Part shown: piece by piece, positions 23,499 to 33,829 of the stretch
Position numbering within the stretch: the first letter of the stretch is position 1
How the letters are laid out: each line of letters begins with the position of its first letter
NCBI GenBank assembly: GCA_021234155.1
Contig: JAJEKV010000010.1
Coordinates: forward strand, 21,168,833 to 21,232,832
Direction of reading: 5' to 3'
DNA: 64,000 nt
Source of the DNA: Isoetes taiwanensis
Lineage: Eukaryota; Streptophyta; Lycopodiopsida; Isoetales; Isoetaceae
The notes under the pieces: model-generated
The model's database searches: none
Seen by the model: the letters and a program-made list of their open reading frames with translations, nothing else
Told to the model about the DNA's origin: nothing
Position numbers and translations under genes: made by a program

Positions 23499-23705
23499 TG
23501 TTGGACGTCATAAACAAGAGTTGACACCTGTTGGTTGTCTTTTACAGTTCCTTAGATTTAGGGATCAGAAATAGTTACGGAGCTATCTAAGGAAGTTGTT
23601 GGAGACGGTGTAATGCTATCTTTAGCACCGTCCTGTGGTGTATAACAGTCTGATATCTTTAATGGAAAAGAAGCTTCGTTGGTTTCGTTCTTTGAATTGT
23701 TAATA
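23499..23705 (+). repeat. 3' LTR of copia element
   Basis: 207-bp copy of the 5' LTR, followed by the target duplication ATGCT at 23706-23710. Confidence 0.95.
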
Positions 23706-24000
23706 ATGCTCATGTATCCAGACATGTATCCAGACTCTGATAGCTCAGAAGGCTGCATAGACATGCTCTTGTATCCAGACATGTATCGAGAGTTTGAAAA
23801 CTCAGAATGTAATAGCTCCTATTATAAATACTTTGCATAGGCTTTCATCAAGTTCATATAAAGACCATGAGACAGAGGCTAAGAGAGTATGATAAGCACT
23901 GTAAGGCTGTTCTGGAGTGGTGTCAGGTGTACCTGAGACTCGGTTGAATCTGTTGCACCTGCTTCATTTGGAAGAAGAGGAATAAGGGCGGTTTCAGATG

Positions 24001-24030
24001 GGCCTCAAACCTGGAAGTTTGTTTGAGGCC
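24001..24030. repeat. 10-bp-stem hairpin
   Basis: GGCCTCAAAC, a 10-base loop, then GTTTGAGGCC: a perfect inverted repeat. Its role is unknown. The surrounding 23.7-24.7 kb shows only short ATGTATCCAGAC-type repeats (23706-23800) and a duplicated GAGAAAATATTAGCC (24364, 24393). Confidence 0.8.
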
Positions 24031-24764
24031 AGCCCCCCCACTATGGGTGTTCTCGTGAAGACCTCACCTTGAGGAGCTGCGGTTTAGAACCTAGAGAAGA
24101 TTTAATCCATCAATATTTCTGAGCCCTCAGGTTTTGCTGGTCTGGAATTGTCGAAGAGGCTCCTGGGCAAAAATCAGGTGAGGAGAAAACAGATAGAAGC
24201 AGCAATCCGATGAAGAAAACATATAGAAGAGGCTCCTGGGTCAAAATCCAACGAAGATCTGGACATAAGCGGGAGAGATCTGGACATAAACGGGATACTG
24301 GTGCCGGATGCGCTAGGGTTCCATGGTCTGCTAGGAAGAAAAAACGTATAAACCCTAAATGATAGAGAAAATATTAGCCTTCAGATGCTATGGAGAAAAT
24401 ATTAGCCGTCCAGATTAGGGTTAGGGTTTGTTTCACGACATACAATAAAACTTTATAATATAGGATTATAATATAGGATTTGCTCGTTAGGGATATAGTT
24501 TTAGTGCGAAAAGCTTTAACCAATTTTTTATGCATTTGTTCAAGGACAATGTGGACAAGCTTGTGAGCGCCTAAGAACAAATTCTTCTACTAAATTTGTT
24601 AGTAACATTCTTATCGTGAATTTAGAACCTCGTCAGAAACTTGCATTGTCTCAACTTCAAGGAACACGAAGGTCGATGGAAGTCCCATAATCGAAGTGAA
24701 TCTAATTGATGTCAAAACAAAACCTAAAAGGGAGCATGTTCTCGGGACGTCTTTTATATCCTCA

Positions 24765-25155
24765 TGTCAAATTTTGTGGCGCTTCTAATTTACCTAGCCA
24801 TTGATTTAGAAAAATGGAGATCCAATGGTGTAGGCTCGAAGTCCCAAATCTAGCATACATGTCCACAAGGCCAGAGTCTACATCCCAAAAGTCAACTGCC
24901 CCATTCAAAAGAAAACTATGGGATCGTTTGCCTCCAGCAAATTTACATGCATTAAAAATATCGGCATATGTATTTGATGGAAAAGCATAAGGTTTTTCCA
25001 ATGGCAATCATGTTGCAAACAAGTTGCCATCGTATCATTCCATGTGATCACATCTTTCTTAGGCATTTGAGCAAGCACCAATTACAAATCACTCAATCAT
25101 CCACAACTGTTGTATATGCTTATCAAAGATGTCAAATAGCTAATTTGGACAAATC
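24765..25155 (-). pseudogene. PPR (PLS-type) protein fragment
   Basis: On the minus strand three pentatricopeptide units can be followed across frame changes: SLISIYNSCG, then LAQMPKKDVITWNDTMATC, then PSNTYADIFNACKFAGGKRS and SGLVDMYARFG. The M-P-x-K/R-D-V-x-(T/S)-W-N and LVDMYA(K/R)xG motifs are standard for plant organelle RNA-editing PPR proteins. Real PPR genes run for many repeats; here about 120 residues remain with in-frame stops, so it is a relic. Confidence 0.85.
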
Positions 25156-25159
25156 ACAT

Positions 25160-26330
25160 CTTTGGAACCTCAGAAAGTATAATTGTGATAGACAATTGTT
25201 GCTTCTTCTACCCTAAAATATTATTCGAATGTAAGGCTTTAGCCAAAAAAAATCACTAGATGTCAAAAATGGGCATATCTCTAAAAATGGGCAAGAAAAA
25301 GATTGCACCAAAAGGGGAAAGACCAGATATGGCAAGAAGAAAAGGCTTGCATCAAACTAATCCTGCTTGAACTCTAGTAGAGCTGCAAGTGCAAAAGCTA
25401 AATCCATCTGCAGATGGAAAATGGCTGCCCCTCCAGATGGAAAACGGCTGCAATGTATAGAGATGGTTCAATACTTAGAATCAGCCCAAAATCTTGCAAA
25501 AGAAAACATGATAAGGCAAGCAGGGACTCACAAAAAAAGGCTTTGCCCAAAATGCAAACTGCAAGCAAAATCTAAATGGAAAAATTTGTGAGGACAAACA
25601 TGGAAAGAGCGAAGGCAAGGGCAAGGAAAAAGGATGGAGAAGCAGAGGACCAGAATCAAAAGCAGAGAAGGAGAGGCTTTTCACCACAAAGGATCGATCT
25701 CTGAGGGTCTTCTTCAGATATGAAAGCATGAAGAAGGTCAGGGGTAACCCATCCATGATCTCTCCATCTCTGTGACTATTTTTTTCCTATTTTCTAATTT
25801 CTTTGGTCGTAAATGTTGAAAGAAAAAAGATCTAACGACGAAAATTAATGCCACATCAGTTTTTGATGAGATGGAGGTGCTAAGTGAATAGACTAGAATT
25901 TCAAGAAAAGTTGTAGCCCCCATAGGGCTGGTATGCTAAAAAAGTGTTACAGAAAAACTAGTGAAAAGCACTTTTGATTACTTTGTATAGCAATGGTTTT
26001 GCAATTATTGTAAAACTAGATTCAAATTAATAGATACATGTAGCAATTTAGTAAAATTCCAAAGTTCCACATGGACAACAAACAATCTAATGCTCCATTT
26101 CCTTTCACACCACTAGGAAAGCTGGAGAAAAAATAAATAAATCAAAAATTTAGCCCTTCATTTGGTGCATATTATCATTGTTCAATGTAAAGATAAGGAT
26201 GATAATGCATGACATTGAAATGCACGGAACTGTGATTTTACCATGCATTTAGAGGCAAAAATGTTGATTGAATACAAATCTCTACATTAGAGGAGGTGGC
26301 CCTGCCTTTTAATTTGGTGAAGAGCCCAGG
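25160..26330. other. No recognisable gene
   Basis: Purine-rich, with short frames on both strands (25367-25756) but no motif or family resemblance. Confidence 0.4.
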
Positions 26331-26332
26331 TT

Positions 26333-26376
26333 TGGTTTAGGTTCGGATTAGGTATGGCTAATCCGAACCTAAACCA
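26333..26376. repeat. Perfect 19-bp-stem hairpin
   Basis: TGGTTTAGGTTCGGATTAG (26333-26351), loop GTATGG, then CTAATCCGAACCTAAACCA (26358-26376). It lies about 190 bp beyond the 3' end of the ParB-like gene, where an end of element 1 might be. It could be a transposon end, a bidirectional terminator-like fold or a small inverted repeat. Confidence 0.9.
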
Positions 26377-26561
26377 GATTTCTTTTTCTGTGGGTCCTCC
26401 AGTTATCCTCATAGCAATGGTCCGTTCATCTTAACGATGATTCCTTTGAGCAAAAGTTTACTATCCTTACATCTTCTTTTATTCAGTCTAGATGAGTCTA
26501 GCCATTCCCAGATTGCTTCCGAATTTGCTTCAAGCTTCTATTATTAGTTTTAGTTTGAGAA

Positions 26562-27146
26562 CTACACGTCTTTATCTAACCTGCCATCCCTGAAGGCAAG
26601 TTGAAACCAATTGTCGTGGCTAATTAAAGAGTGCCTCTTTTTAGCTTCATCGTATTTGAGGCAGCACTCAATTGCGCACGCTTCCTTCATCTGGCGCAGG
26701 TTTCTTGAGATCTTCACCATACTTTTCTTTAAAAATTAAGTACTCTCTGTGCATGCTACTATCTTTGCCTCTTCGTCAGTCAGGCCGTAATACACCGCAT
26801 AGAGAATAGAGAGGTACCTCGGATTTTGTTTTTCTTTAAACAGTTGCCTGCATGCCTTAAAGCTATGGTTCCCCCACAACACATAGTGTGTGTATTGATC
26901 AGCACACTCTTTGTCATAATCTGTCGGGTCCATGCACTGGCTCCTGTCAACAAGCACTACTATTGGAGCAAAATGGGCATTCGGGTTGCTCCTTATCCGG
27001 TCCTTCAAGTTTCTAACATGATCAGCATATATTTTTCTCACTTGAAGTGGCCTTTCTCCAGTCTCATTTTTTGGTGGCAGTTTCATGGAGGTGACTGGAA
27101 GATAAATCACACCTTGCACGTACTTGTGCTGGTTTATTTCTTTCAT
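26562..27146 (-). CDS. ParB/Srx-like nuclease-fold protein, element 1
   Basis: The main frame (27146-26736, 136 codons, start MKEINQHKYVQGVIYLP) has the ParB/sulfiredoxin-like layout. PLQVRKIYADHVRNLKDRI sits where ParB has its 'R..D...L..sI' box, APIVVLVD is the following strand, and YTHYVLWGNHSFKACRQLF fits the GxHR/GNHR catalytic-type motif (His kept, Arg replaced by Ser). VYYGLTDEEAKIVAC follows. After a stop at 26736 a compatible C-terminal piece reads KISRNLRQMKEACAIECCLKY to LAFRDGRL and stops at 26562; an intron or frameshift must join them. The ParB fold binds nucleotides or cuts DNA in bacterial relatives. It faces the DUF7869 gene head to head with about 50 bp between their first frames. 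Function is inferred by fold only. Confidence 0.6.
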
Positions 27147-27199
27147 CCTCTCTGCAGTCCTGTCAATTTGTTTTTTCTTTTATTGCCACCCCTGGGGCC

Positions 27200-29760
27200 T
27201 TGCCTTTTCCAGCACCAGAACAGGCGATTCGAAGCAGACTGCCCCCACCATTTGTAGCTTCTCCTGCTCCAGAAAGAAGTACAAGGTCTGCAACACGCCC
27301 ACATGAGTGTGAGGTTTTCCACAACTTTTCTCACCATGACTTCACTACAAATGAAGACGATGTTGTAAGATCCCCACCTCTTCAGACAACTGCTGTGACA
27401 CATGGATTTGAAGAATTCCAAACAGCAGTAAGAGAAATGTTTGCTAGAACTCCTAGTGAAAATCATGCCACAACTTCTGCTCCCACAACATCCTATGGCC
27501 CATCACCTACATTTAACACTGATCCTCCAAATTTTCCGGGTACAGTGTCACGTGGTTTGTTTTCCTCTAGAAACACACCATCGAGAGAAGAGGAGGTCAC
27601 TCCTAGAGTGGAACTCTCCTCAGAAGGTGAAGACCCTGACAAGGAGCAACGAGATTACATGTTCTCTAACCAATCTTCAAAAAATTTCAAAGTGGATTTC
27701 AGCTTGAGAGCATGTCCTTCTGTAAAAAGAAGAAATCTGATGAACGAGCAGAATCCATTGGGTTGCATTAGCAAATTCATGCTGTAAATTGGGTTGCATT
27801 AGCAAATTCAACATGGCTAAACTTCGTACAATTAGAGACAATTATAGTTCCATGACACTATCAGACCAGAATGCCTATTTGGCTATTCATGTAAGACCAG
27901 ACCGGCACACCTTCTTGCACTACATCAATCGTCAAGAAGTGTGTCAAAAATGCTTCATGGTCGTCCATCGTCTAGGTTCCTCTAGAATGTCTTGAATACA
28001 TAAAAGATTGGACAAAAACCCTAGCATTGATGACCACTACAGGCCAGAAAGAGTTGTAATAATGCATGCCATGGCTACTATGGCTTGGATGGAGAAATAC
28101 TTTAGAAAAACGTGTGAAAATTTGCCAAACAGCAATATGTATCATTTGACAGATAATATTACAAAAAAAGATGTCTTCAAAGAATACAAAAAGACATGCA
28201 GTCAGTCTCGCACATCTCTTACTCACATTTCACTAGACTGTGGAAAACTGAATTTGGTCTTGTGAAAATTCTTCGAAGACATAGAATGTGTGTATTCAAC
28301 GTGTGCAGAATTGAAGAGTAAAAAAAAACCTGCAAGGACAGAGGTCAAAAAAAGTAAGTTCAAGTTCTTCATTCTCGTACTTGCATCATTTAATTGTTTT
28401 GACTTGCTTCCTTCAACAGATATTGTGCAACAGAAGTTTGCTAGACACCATGACCAACAAGCAACTGAGAGACGGAAGCTTGCTAAGCATAGGAAAAAAG
28501 CTCTTGAGCGTCCACTTGAGTACATGTCCATTGTGATTGATGGAATGGATAAAAAAAAAAACAACTCTGCCTCATTTCTTGAATATTCCAAAAGATGTGC
28601 CAGAAGAATGCTTTGTCAAGGTCCACCTTGTAGGAGCCATGGTCTTCAATGGGAGTCTAAAGTGCAAAGTCTTCTTGACATATCCTAATTTGCATGGTGA
28701 TCCGAACCTCACAATTACAATTCTTAACAAGATTCTTTGTGAGCAACTGCAGTTGCCACCAGTGCTCTACCTGCAACTTGACAACACTATCAGGGAGAAC
28801 AAAAATCAAACACTCTTTGCTTACTGTGCCACGCTAGTAGAGCTAGAGATTTTCAAAAAAATAAAGCTCGGATTCTTACTGGTAGGGCACACACACGATC
28901 AAATAGACCAGATGTTCAGCAGGTTTTTGATGCGTCTCGGAAGAAAAAAAGGCTTTTTGTCTTCCCACTTTGGTTCGAATCATTGAAGACTCTTACACTC
29001 CCATGCCAGTGGTTGAGCTTCTAAAGGAGACTACCGACTTCAGGGAATTTGTTTTCTCTCAACGTGCAAACAGAGAACAAGCTGTGAACAAGCTAAATGA
29101 TAATACATTTTAACATCACATCAAGTTCTACTTGAAGAATGAAGAGAGCTTTTTACCATGAAAGAAGTACACTACAACTAAAGAGTGGAGTCCGGTAGAG
29201 GGAGTGCGCTTCCTTAAATCTGTTCCAGACACTTGTTCAATGGAACGTGCTGAGCAACTTCCTCTAAAAAATCCAAAAGTGTCAAAGCATCAGAAAAATA
29301 CCCCAGTTACTTCCTTGAAATCCATTGAAAATGGAATTTCCACAGGTTTTAAGTACTTCACTGAAGAAGACCAAATGTGGTGGAGAGGCTTCTTTCAAGA
29401 ACAAAAGACTGTGATTCAGTGCCTAGCTCTGAGGCAGTTGCAAGAACCTTTTGAGTGGCCTAATGCAGGTCCAAGCAGCGCTGCAGTAGCAGCTGTAGTA
29501 CATGAAGAAGAGGACTGGGTCATGTACCTCGGGGACGCAAGAATGAGCCTGCAGGTAATGTCACAGAAATTACCAAAGGTATGTTGATTACTCTTCCGAC
29601 TGAGGAGGATGAAAAGGGAGACCTTTTTGGATAGCCAAAGTACTTGACACAATCAAAGAGGAAGGCCTAATGACTAAACTCAAGATTCATTGGCTTGATA
29701 CACATTCAGAAAATGTTTTTAAGGTAGGTATGAGCTAGAAATGAGAAGTCAAGGAAAGGG
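27200..29760 (+). pseudogene. DUF7869-type transposase-like gene, element 1
   Basis: A run of plus-strand blocks forms one protein. First comes a disordered Ser/Pro/Thr-rich acidic N-terminus (27200-27787). Then LRTIRDNYSSMTLSDQNAY with EVCQKCFMVVHRL (27816-27975) and ITKKDVFKEYKKTC (about 28160), continuing in another frame as TRLWKTEFGLVKILRRH..CVFNVC (28231-28306). Next are RHHDQQATERRKLAKHRKKA and SIVIDGMDKKK, then LQLDNTIRENKNQTLFAYC and GFLLVGHTHDQIDQMFSRF (28769-28930). A C-terminal part (29204-29760) includes DLFWIAKVLDTIKEEGL..LKIHWLD, which looks like a chromatin-reader-type barrel. The spaced acidic motifs (IDGMD, QLDN, GHTHDxID) fit an RNase-H-like DDD/E core, as in DUF7869 proteins. 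Shifts occur at about 28230, at an A-run at 28551 and at about 28980, so this copy is probably dead unless introns or sequence errors explain them. Confidence 0.7.
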
Positions 29761-30229
29761 CAAAAAGGCCAAGAAAGTCGGATGTAGGGATGAGCTAGAC
29801 TTATGACAAGTGAGTATTCTGTGCTATGATTTCAAATATGAAATCAGACAATCATTTACGCCAGAGAACAATCAACTTGCTTAAGAAGGCGAAGAGGTTG
29901 GGAATGCTTCACCCTCTATTGATAGTGACAAGGAAGATAACTCAAACACTTCCTCAAATGTCATTGAAAGAAGTGAAACTGACGAAGATGGCATAAATGA
30001 GCATGAAGATGTCTTGGATCCCTCTCTTATCACTCCTCACGCTTTTGCACATAACTGAGTATTAGGAAAAAAGAAGTAAATTTTAAATGTGAATATGAAG
30101 ATTTTATCTTCAATTTTGAAAATACTACTATTTCAGTTGTAAACTTCACTTCGATTTTTGGTTAAAATTTATGTTCTCTTAAATCAGAGGTTTGCTCTAA
30201 AAATATAATTTAGGCAAATTATAATTGCT

Positions 30230-30800
30230 AAAAAAAGTGTCACTTTGACATAGTCAATTCTCTATTTGGAGAAAAAAATTAGTGATTTTGAGGGGGGGGT
30301 CAAAATACACTTTTATGCCCTTTCTTTTTCACCTCATTTTAGCCATTTTTGTGGAAAAATAGGGAATCTTCAAGAAATATTCCTTTTGCTCTCGTTTCAA
30401 TGGTTTGCTCTCGTTTTAAATGCAATCTTATTGTCTAAGCTTCTGTTAGATATAGTACAATGGTCTTGGGTCCAAAATAGTGAAAAGACTGCCATCTCAG
30501 ATCTCGGTTACCTAATCCCAAATTCTCTGGTGACAGCTTGGGAAAATCTGCCATAACATCTGGAGTCATAACTGCTGTGATTCGTGCTGCATGAGACTCA
30601 CGCTCTAAGGTTCACGCTTGGTGGTTGTGGATTCCCTATGCTGTAAATTCACGTGATCTCTTCTTAGGTGGCGTGGTCTTGGCTCTTGACATGGACGCCG
30701 GGCCGTTGCCTTTGGGCTCTTTTGTGTACCTTAGAAATAGTCATGTGCCTTTGGGCACAGGACTAACAAAAAGCCTTGATGGATTTGTTATCGACAAAGA
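30230..30800. other. Right flank of element 1, no clear gene
   Basis: AT-rich with a G-run at 30292-30299 (TTGAGGGGGGGGTC). No inverted-repeat partner of the 26333 hairpin was found, so the right boundary of element 1 is not defined. Confidence 0.4.
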
Positions 30801-30807
30801 CCTATAT

Positions 30808-31200
30808 TTAGGTGTCTCGCCAACCATGATCCCATTTCTTTAAGATCCAAAAATCCTCCACTGAAAATCCTATGACAGCTCGTGAGACTAAGTATTCTGT
30901 ATATGCTGCTAAGTGCCTCTCATGATTGATTTCCACAAATTTGATTGTAGCCTTTTGCTTCATCGACTTCTTGTTCTTCTCTTCATAATAATCCATGTGT
31001 TATTTTGCCAGGTACTCGGCATTTCTTACTATTATCTGCTTCAAGAAAATTCCATGCACCTTGGACTCTCTTGCTTCTTTGACCCTTAGGAGCCCTTTGT
31101 TTCATCCATTCACTAAACCTGGCTTTGATATTCTTTCTATAACTTTGCCCTATCTCCATTTCTTTACATCCACACAAGAACCTAAAGTCGGTACGTTTGG
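30808..31200 (-). pseudogene. Unrecognised coding-like fragments
   Basis: Two overlapping minus-strand frames have coding-like composition: DFRFLCGCKEMEIGQSYRK.. FSEWMKQRAPKGQRSKRVQG (31195-30983) and INHERHLAAYTEYLVSRAVI..FSVEDFWILKKWDHGW (30996-30808). A basic, Pro-containing tail (PKGNGPASMSRAKTTPPKKR) can be read further down at about 30740-30660. I do not recognise the family. Position next to element 1 suggests transposon cargo or another decayed element. Confidence 0.3.
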
Positions 31201-31860
31201 AATTTGAACAAGAGGAGAAGAGAGAACTATATGGAAAAAGAGTTTACCTGGCCAAACAATAAGCTTCTTATCCTGAGATGGATCCCTCTTTATTGTTAAT
31301 AAAGCTTGATCTTTGTGTTTCATTGCAGTTGTTGGATCACCTTGAGCTACCAATTTTCATCTCATCTCATCTCTGTGTGCTTATTGCTTAAAGCATTATC
31401 CTTTCCATCGCATCCTCTACTGCTAACCCTTTGCATCTCGGTAGCCATGACCATGAAACTGTCATTGCCCATTTCTTTGTTTGCAAATCCCAGGATTACA
31501 CCCGTTGAAACATGCTTTGCAATTGCCTCAAACGAAATGGACCTTGCTTCAAGAATGGAGCTCTTGTGGGGAAAAGAAAATGAAAAAAGGAAAAGAAATT
31601 CGGTCCAATCCTAATATCTTCAAAAATTGGAGCCTTTGCTGCCAATGCACTCATCTATGGATGACTTTTTGGGACAGTACATGTCCCCCACAATCAAATT
31701 TATCGCCAGTGGTAGCTTCCTGAGCAAGAGTTGATCGGTGCCTCTAAATTTGCCATGTCATTTGATATGTTCTCTTTCCTAAGTCTATTAGAAGAGGAAA
31801 GAACAGATGCCAAGAAAAGAGATAATACTTCATAGAGAAATTACGTATCAAATTAGGAAG

Positions 31861-32330
31861 TGTTCAAAGCATTAAAAGTGTTGTATTCACTAGAGTGTGT
31901 TGTTAGAATTATGCTAGAGTGTATTGATGGACTTTAACTAGAAGTATTAAAAATGTGCAAAAATGCGTAGATGGAGTTTCAATAAGTATTAGACGTGTTG
32001 TATTACAATTATGCTAGAGTGTATTGATTGAACTATACTACTTCAATGAGAAGTATTATAAATGTGCAAAAATTATTGTGTTGATTAATAAAGAAGCATT
32101 AAAATTATGCTAGAGTGTATTGATAAAATAATGCTAGTGTTGAGGAATTTCAACTAGAAGTATTAAAAGTGTTGAATTAAGATGACACTAGAATGTATTG
32201 ATAGAACATTGTTAAGTATTAAAAATATGCAAAAATTATTGATAGAACTATGCTAGTGTGTATTGATGCCTTCATTTAGAAGCATTAAGAATCTGCAGAA
32301 ATTACTGCATAGGGTGTTGATTAATCAAAA
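31861..32330. repeat. Degenerate AT-rich tandem repeat
   Basis: ATGCTAGAGTGTATTGAT-like motifs recur at 31911, 32011, 32107, about 32184 and 32250, with AGAAGTATTAAAAATGTGCAAAAAT-like motifs between them. Spacing is irregular, roughly 70-100 bp. It is a decayed minisatellite lying immediately downstream of the tRNA and U-box gene. Confidence 0.7.
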
Positions 32331-32354
32331 ACACAGCCAGCAACACTTACAAAA

Positions 32355-32425
32355 TGCACTGGCCGGGAATCGAACCCGGGTCTGTACCGTGGCAGGGTAC
32401 TATTCTACCACTAGACCACCAGTGC
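32355..32425 (-). tRNA. tRNA-Gly (GCC)
   Basis: The minus strand folds as a 71-base tRNA. The acceptor stem GCACTGG pairs with CCAGTGC, discriminator A. The D arm holds TGGTCTAGTGGTAGAA, the B box is GGGTTCGATTCCC, and the anticodon loop CTGCCAC has anticodon GCC. There is no intron. A TTTT run follows 6 bases after the gene and can stop RNA polymerase III. It reads in the same direction as the U-box gene, whose stop codon ends three bases before the tRNA starts. Confidence 0.97.
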
Positions 32426-32428
32426 TGG

Positions 32429-33634
32429 TTATGAAGAATTTTTTAATGTCCATTTTGACATAGGTATATTATTCCATTTTGGATCCAAGAGCCTCAACAG
32501 GGACACAGATTTCTCCTTAATTTTCCTGGAGAAACCCATTTGAAGAATGCACAGAACTTTAGATTCAATACCTAGTTCCAGGATCTGATCTCTCCCATTA
32601 TAATGCTTGCATACAATGTGCAAGATGTTAATAGCAGCCTCTGTGCCTGAATCAGATCCCCTAAGTAGCTTTTTGATCAGCACAGGAACGGCCAATGCAT
32701 GACTTCTGATGGCTGCTCTGCCTTCTGAGCATGCACATAAACATTCAAGCAGAATTAATGCTGCATCGATGCACTTTTTTTCTGCCTCTGGAAGCAATTC
32801 TAAAATTGCAGGGACTGCTCCCATATGCACAAGCTTTTGCCTGTTCGATCCTATTTCAGAAAACTGAAATAAGAGTTTCAATGTCGAATGCAGAGCAGTT
32901 GAAGCAGATGTCAATATGCTAACCAAACATTTCAATGCAGTATCAATTAGCTTCTCTGGGAGCTTCTGGAAATTCAAATCTAGATGCAATTTCTCCAAGA
33001 ACAGAGATGCATTGACCTTGGTCTCAAAGCTTCCGCTGCATAAAAGAGAAAAAATGCTGACAAATTGCCTGTAACCAAACATATCTATCATTTCTTTTTG
33101 AAGATCAAGAAGGCATAAAAGCCCAAGTGCTTCTTCACATGCCACAGCAAGAAGGGGGTCCATGTTTTGGGTCTCAAACCTTTGCAAAGACAGAATTGAA
33201 ACCAGAATAGGAATTGCTCCTGCTTCCACAATCAATTTTTTGTTTCTGTCATTCTGGGCTGCAAGAGATCTCAAATTCTTGAGAGTCTCTGCCTTGCCCA
33301 CATGGTTTACCAGATTTCTCAGCATTGATTTGGTCGCCGACAGTGTGAGAGCCTTTGGAGTGGGAATTCTTTGGATTCCGAATTCTCTGTTTTCAACACA
33401 CCAGTCCTGAATCATTCTGCGCAATGCATGATTTGGAATGAGTTCTTCATCCTTCATTTCATGCCTTGTAACAGGACATGTTGAATTCCCATCACTAAAC
33501 CATTTTTCAATGCTTTCTCTGTCGTATGTCACTCCGGAGGATAGAATCACTGGATCTTTCATCAGATCCAACGAAATTGGGCACAAAAAATATGCAGGAA
33601 TAGCCGGAATTTTGATCTGCATATTTTTCTCCAT
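32429..33634 (-). CDS. U-box/ARM-repeat E3 ubiquitin ligase (PUB21-24 type)
   Basis: A single intact exon of 401 codons. Residues about 14-85 form the U-box: FLCPISLDLMKDPVILSSG, TYDRESIEKWF, STCPVTRHEM, LIPNHALRRMIQDWC. These bind ubiquitin-loaded E2 enzymes without zinc. Residues about 110-395 are armadillo-type helices (LRSLAAQNDRNKKLIVEAGA, AVPAILELLPEAEK, and so on) that recruit substrates. Length and lack of introns agree with the plant PUB20-24 group, cytosolic ligases acting in immunity and stress signalling in Arabidopsis. The ATG at 33632-33634 precedes the U-box by the usual dozen residues. TAAATAAAT, about 180 bp upstream, may be its TATA box. The 3' UTR would have to contain the tRNA-Gly gene. 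No defect is seen; this is the most convincing host gene in the window. Confidence 0.95.
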   Translation of the reverse strand: MEKNMQIKIPAIPAYFLCPISLDLMKDPVILSSGVTYDRESIEKWFSDGNSTCPVTRHEMKDEELIPNHALRRMIQDWCVENREFGIQRIPTPKALTLSATKSMLRNLVNHVGKAETLKNLRSLAAQNDRNKKLIVEAGAIPILVSILSLQRFETQNMDPLLAVACEEALGLLCLLDLQKEMIDMFGYRQFVSIFSLLCSGSFETKVNASLFLEKLHLDLNFQKLPEKLIDTALKCLVSILTSASTALHSTLKLLFQFSEIGSNRQKLVHMGAVPAILELLPEAEKKCIDAALILLECLCACSEGRAAIRSHALAVPVLIKKLLRGSDSGTEAAINILHIVCKHYNGRDQILELGIESKVLCILQMGFSRKIKEKSVSLLRLLDPKWNNIPMSKWTLKNSS

Positions 33635-33812
33635 ATCAAAAACCCACTTCCGAATTCAAAAAGCCCAACAACTTCTGAATTTGCTTCAATACTGAAAACC
33701 CACTTCCGGATTTGCTTCAAAAGTGACAACCCACTGCTTTATGTTCCTTAGAAACGCAGAAACCAATTCAAAATAGTGCGCCTTGACTTGAACGAGCAAG
33801 CGATCATCTGGG

Positions 33813-33821
33813 ATTTATTTA
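33813..33821 (-). promoter_or_regulatory. TATA-like box of the U-box gene
   Basis: Minus-strand CATAAATAAATCC lies about 180 bases upstream of the ATG, giving a leader of about 150 bases. No other strong TATA sequence is seen in the interval. Confidence 0.45.
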
Positions 33822-33829
33822 TGAGGAGG

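Larger units (their letters stand above)
18885..23705 (+). mobile_element. Ty1/copia LTR retrotransposon, complete but frame-broken
   Basis: A 4.82-kb element bounded by two 207-bp LTRs and flanked by the 5-bp target duplication ATGCT (18880-18884 and 23706-23710). The internal order is gag (UBN2-like block KGMEKGLEDDLIVGALLLGL at about 19636, zinc knuckle KCFNCNKYGHIAKD at about 19863), aspartic protease (WYLDS...GAADHMTN at about 20250), integrase (20620-21180), reverse transcriptase (21850-22560) and RNase H (22690-23330). The order INT before RT is diagnostic of copia. The domains are conserved but the polyprotein is interrupted by many one-base shifts, and the fourth knuckle Cys is lost. 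The LTRs look identical, so the insertion is recent. Confidence 0.97.

Noticed and set aside
26826-27257. 143-codon plus-strand frame
   Set aside because: Shadow of the minus-strand ParB-like gene; hydrophobic composition is the reverse complement of its codons.
32263-32463. Plus-strand frame across the tRNA (GNRTRVCTVAGYYSTTRP)
   Set aside because: It is the antisense reading of the tRNA-Gly gene, a frequent false gene call.
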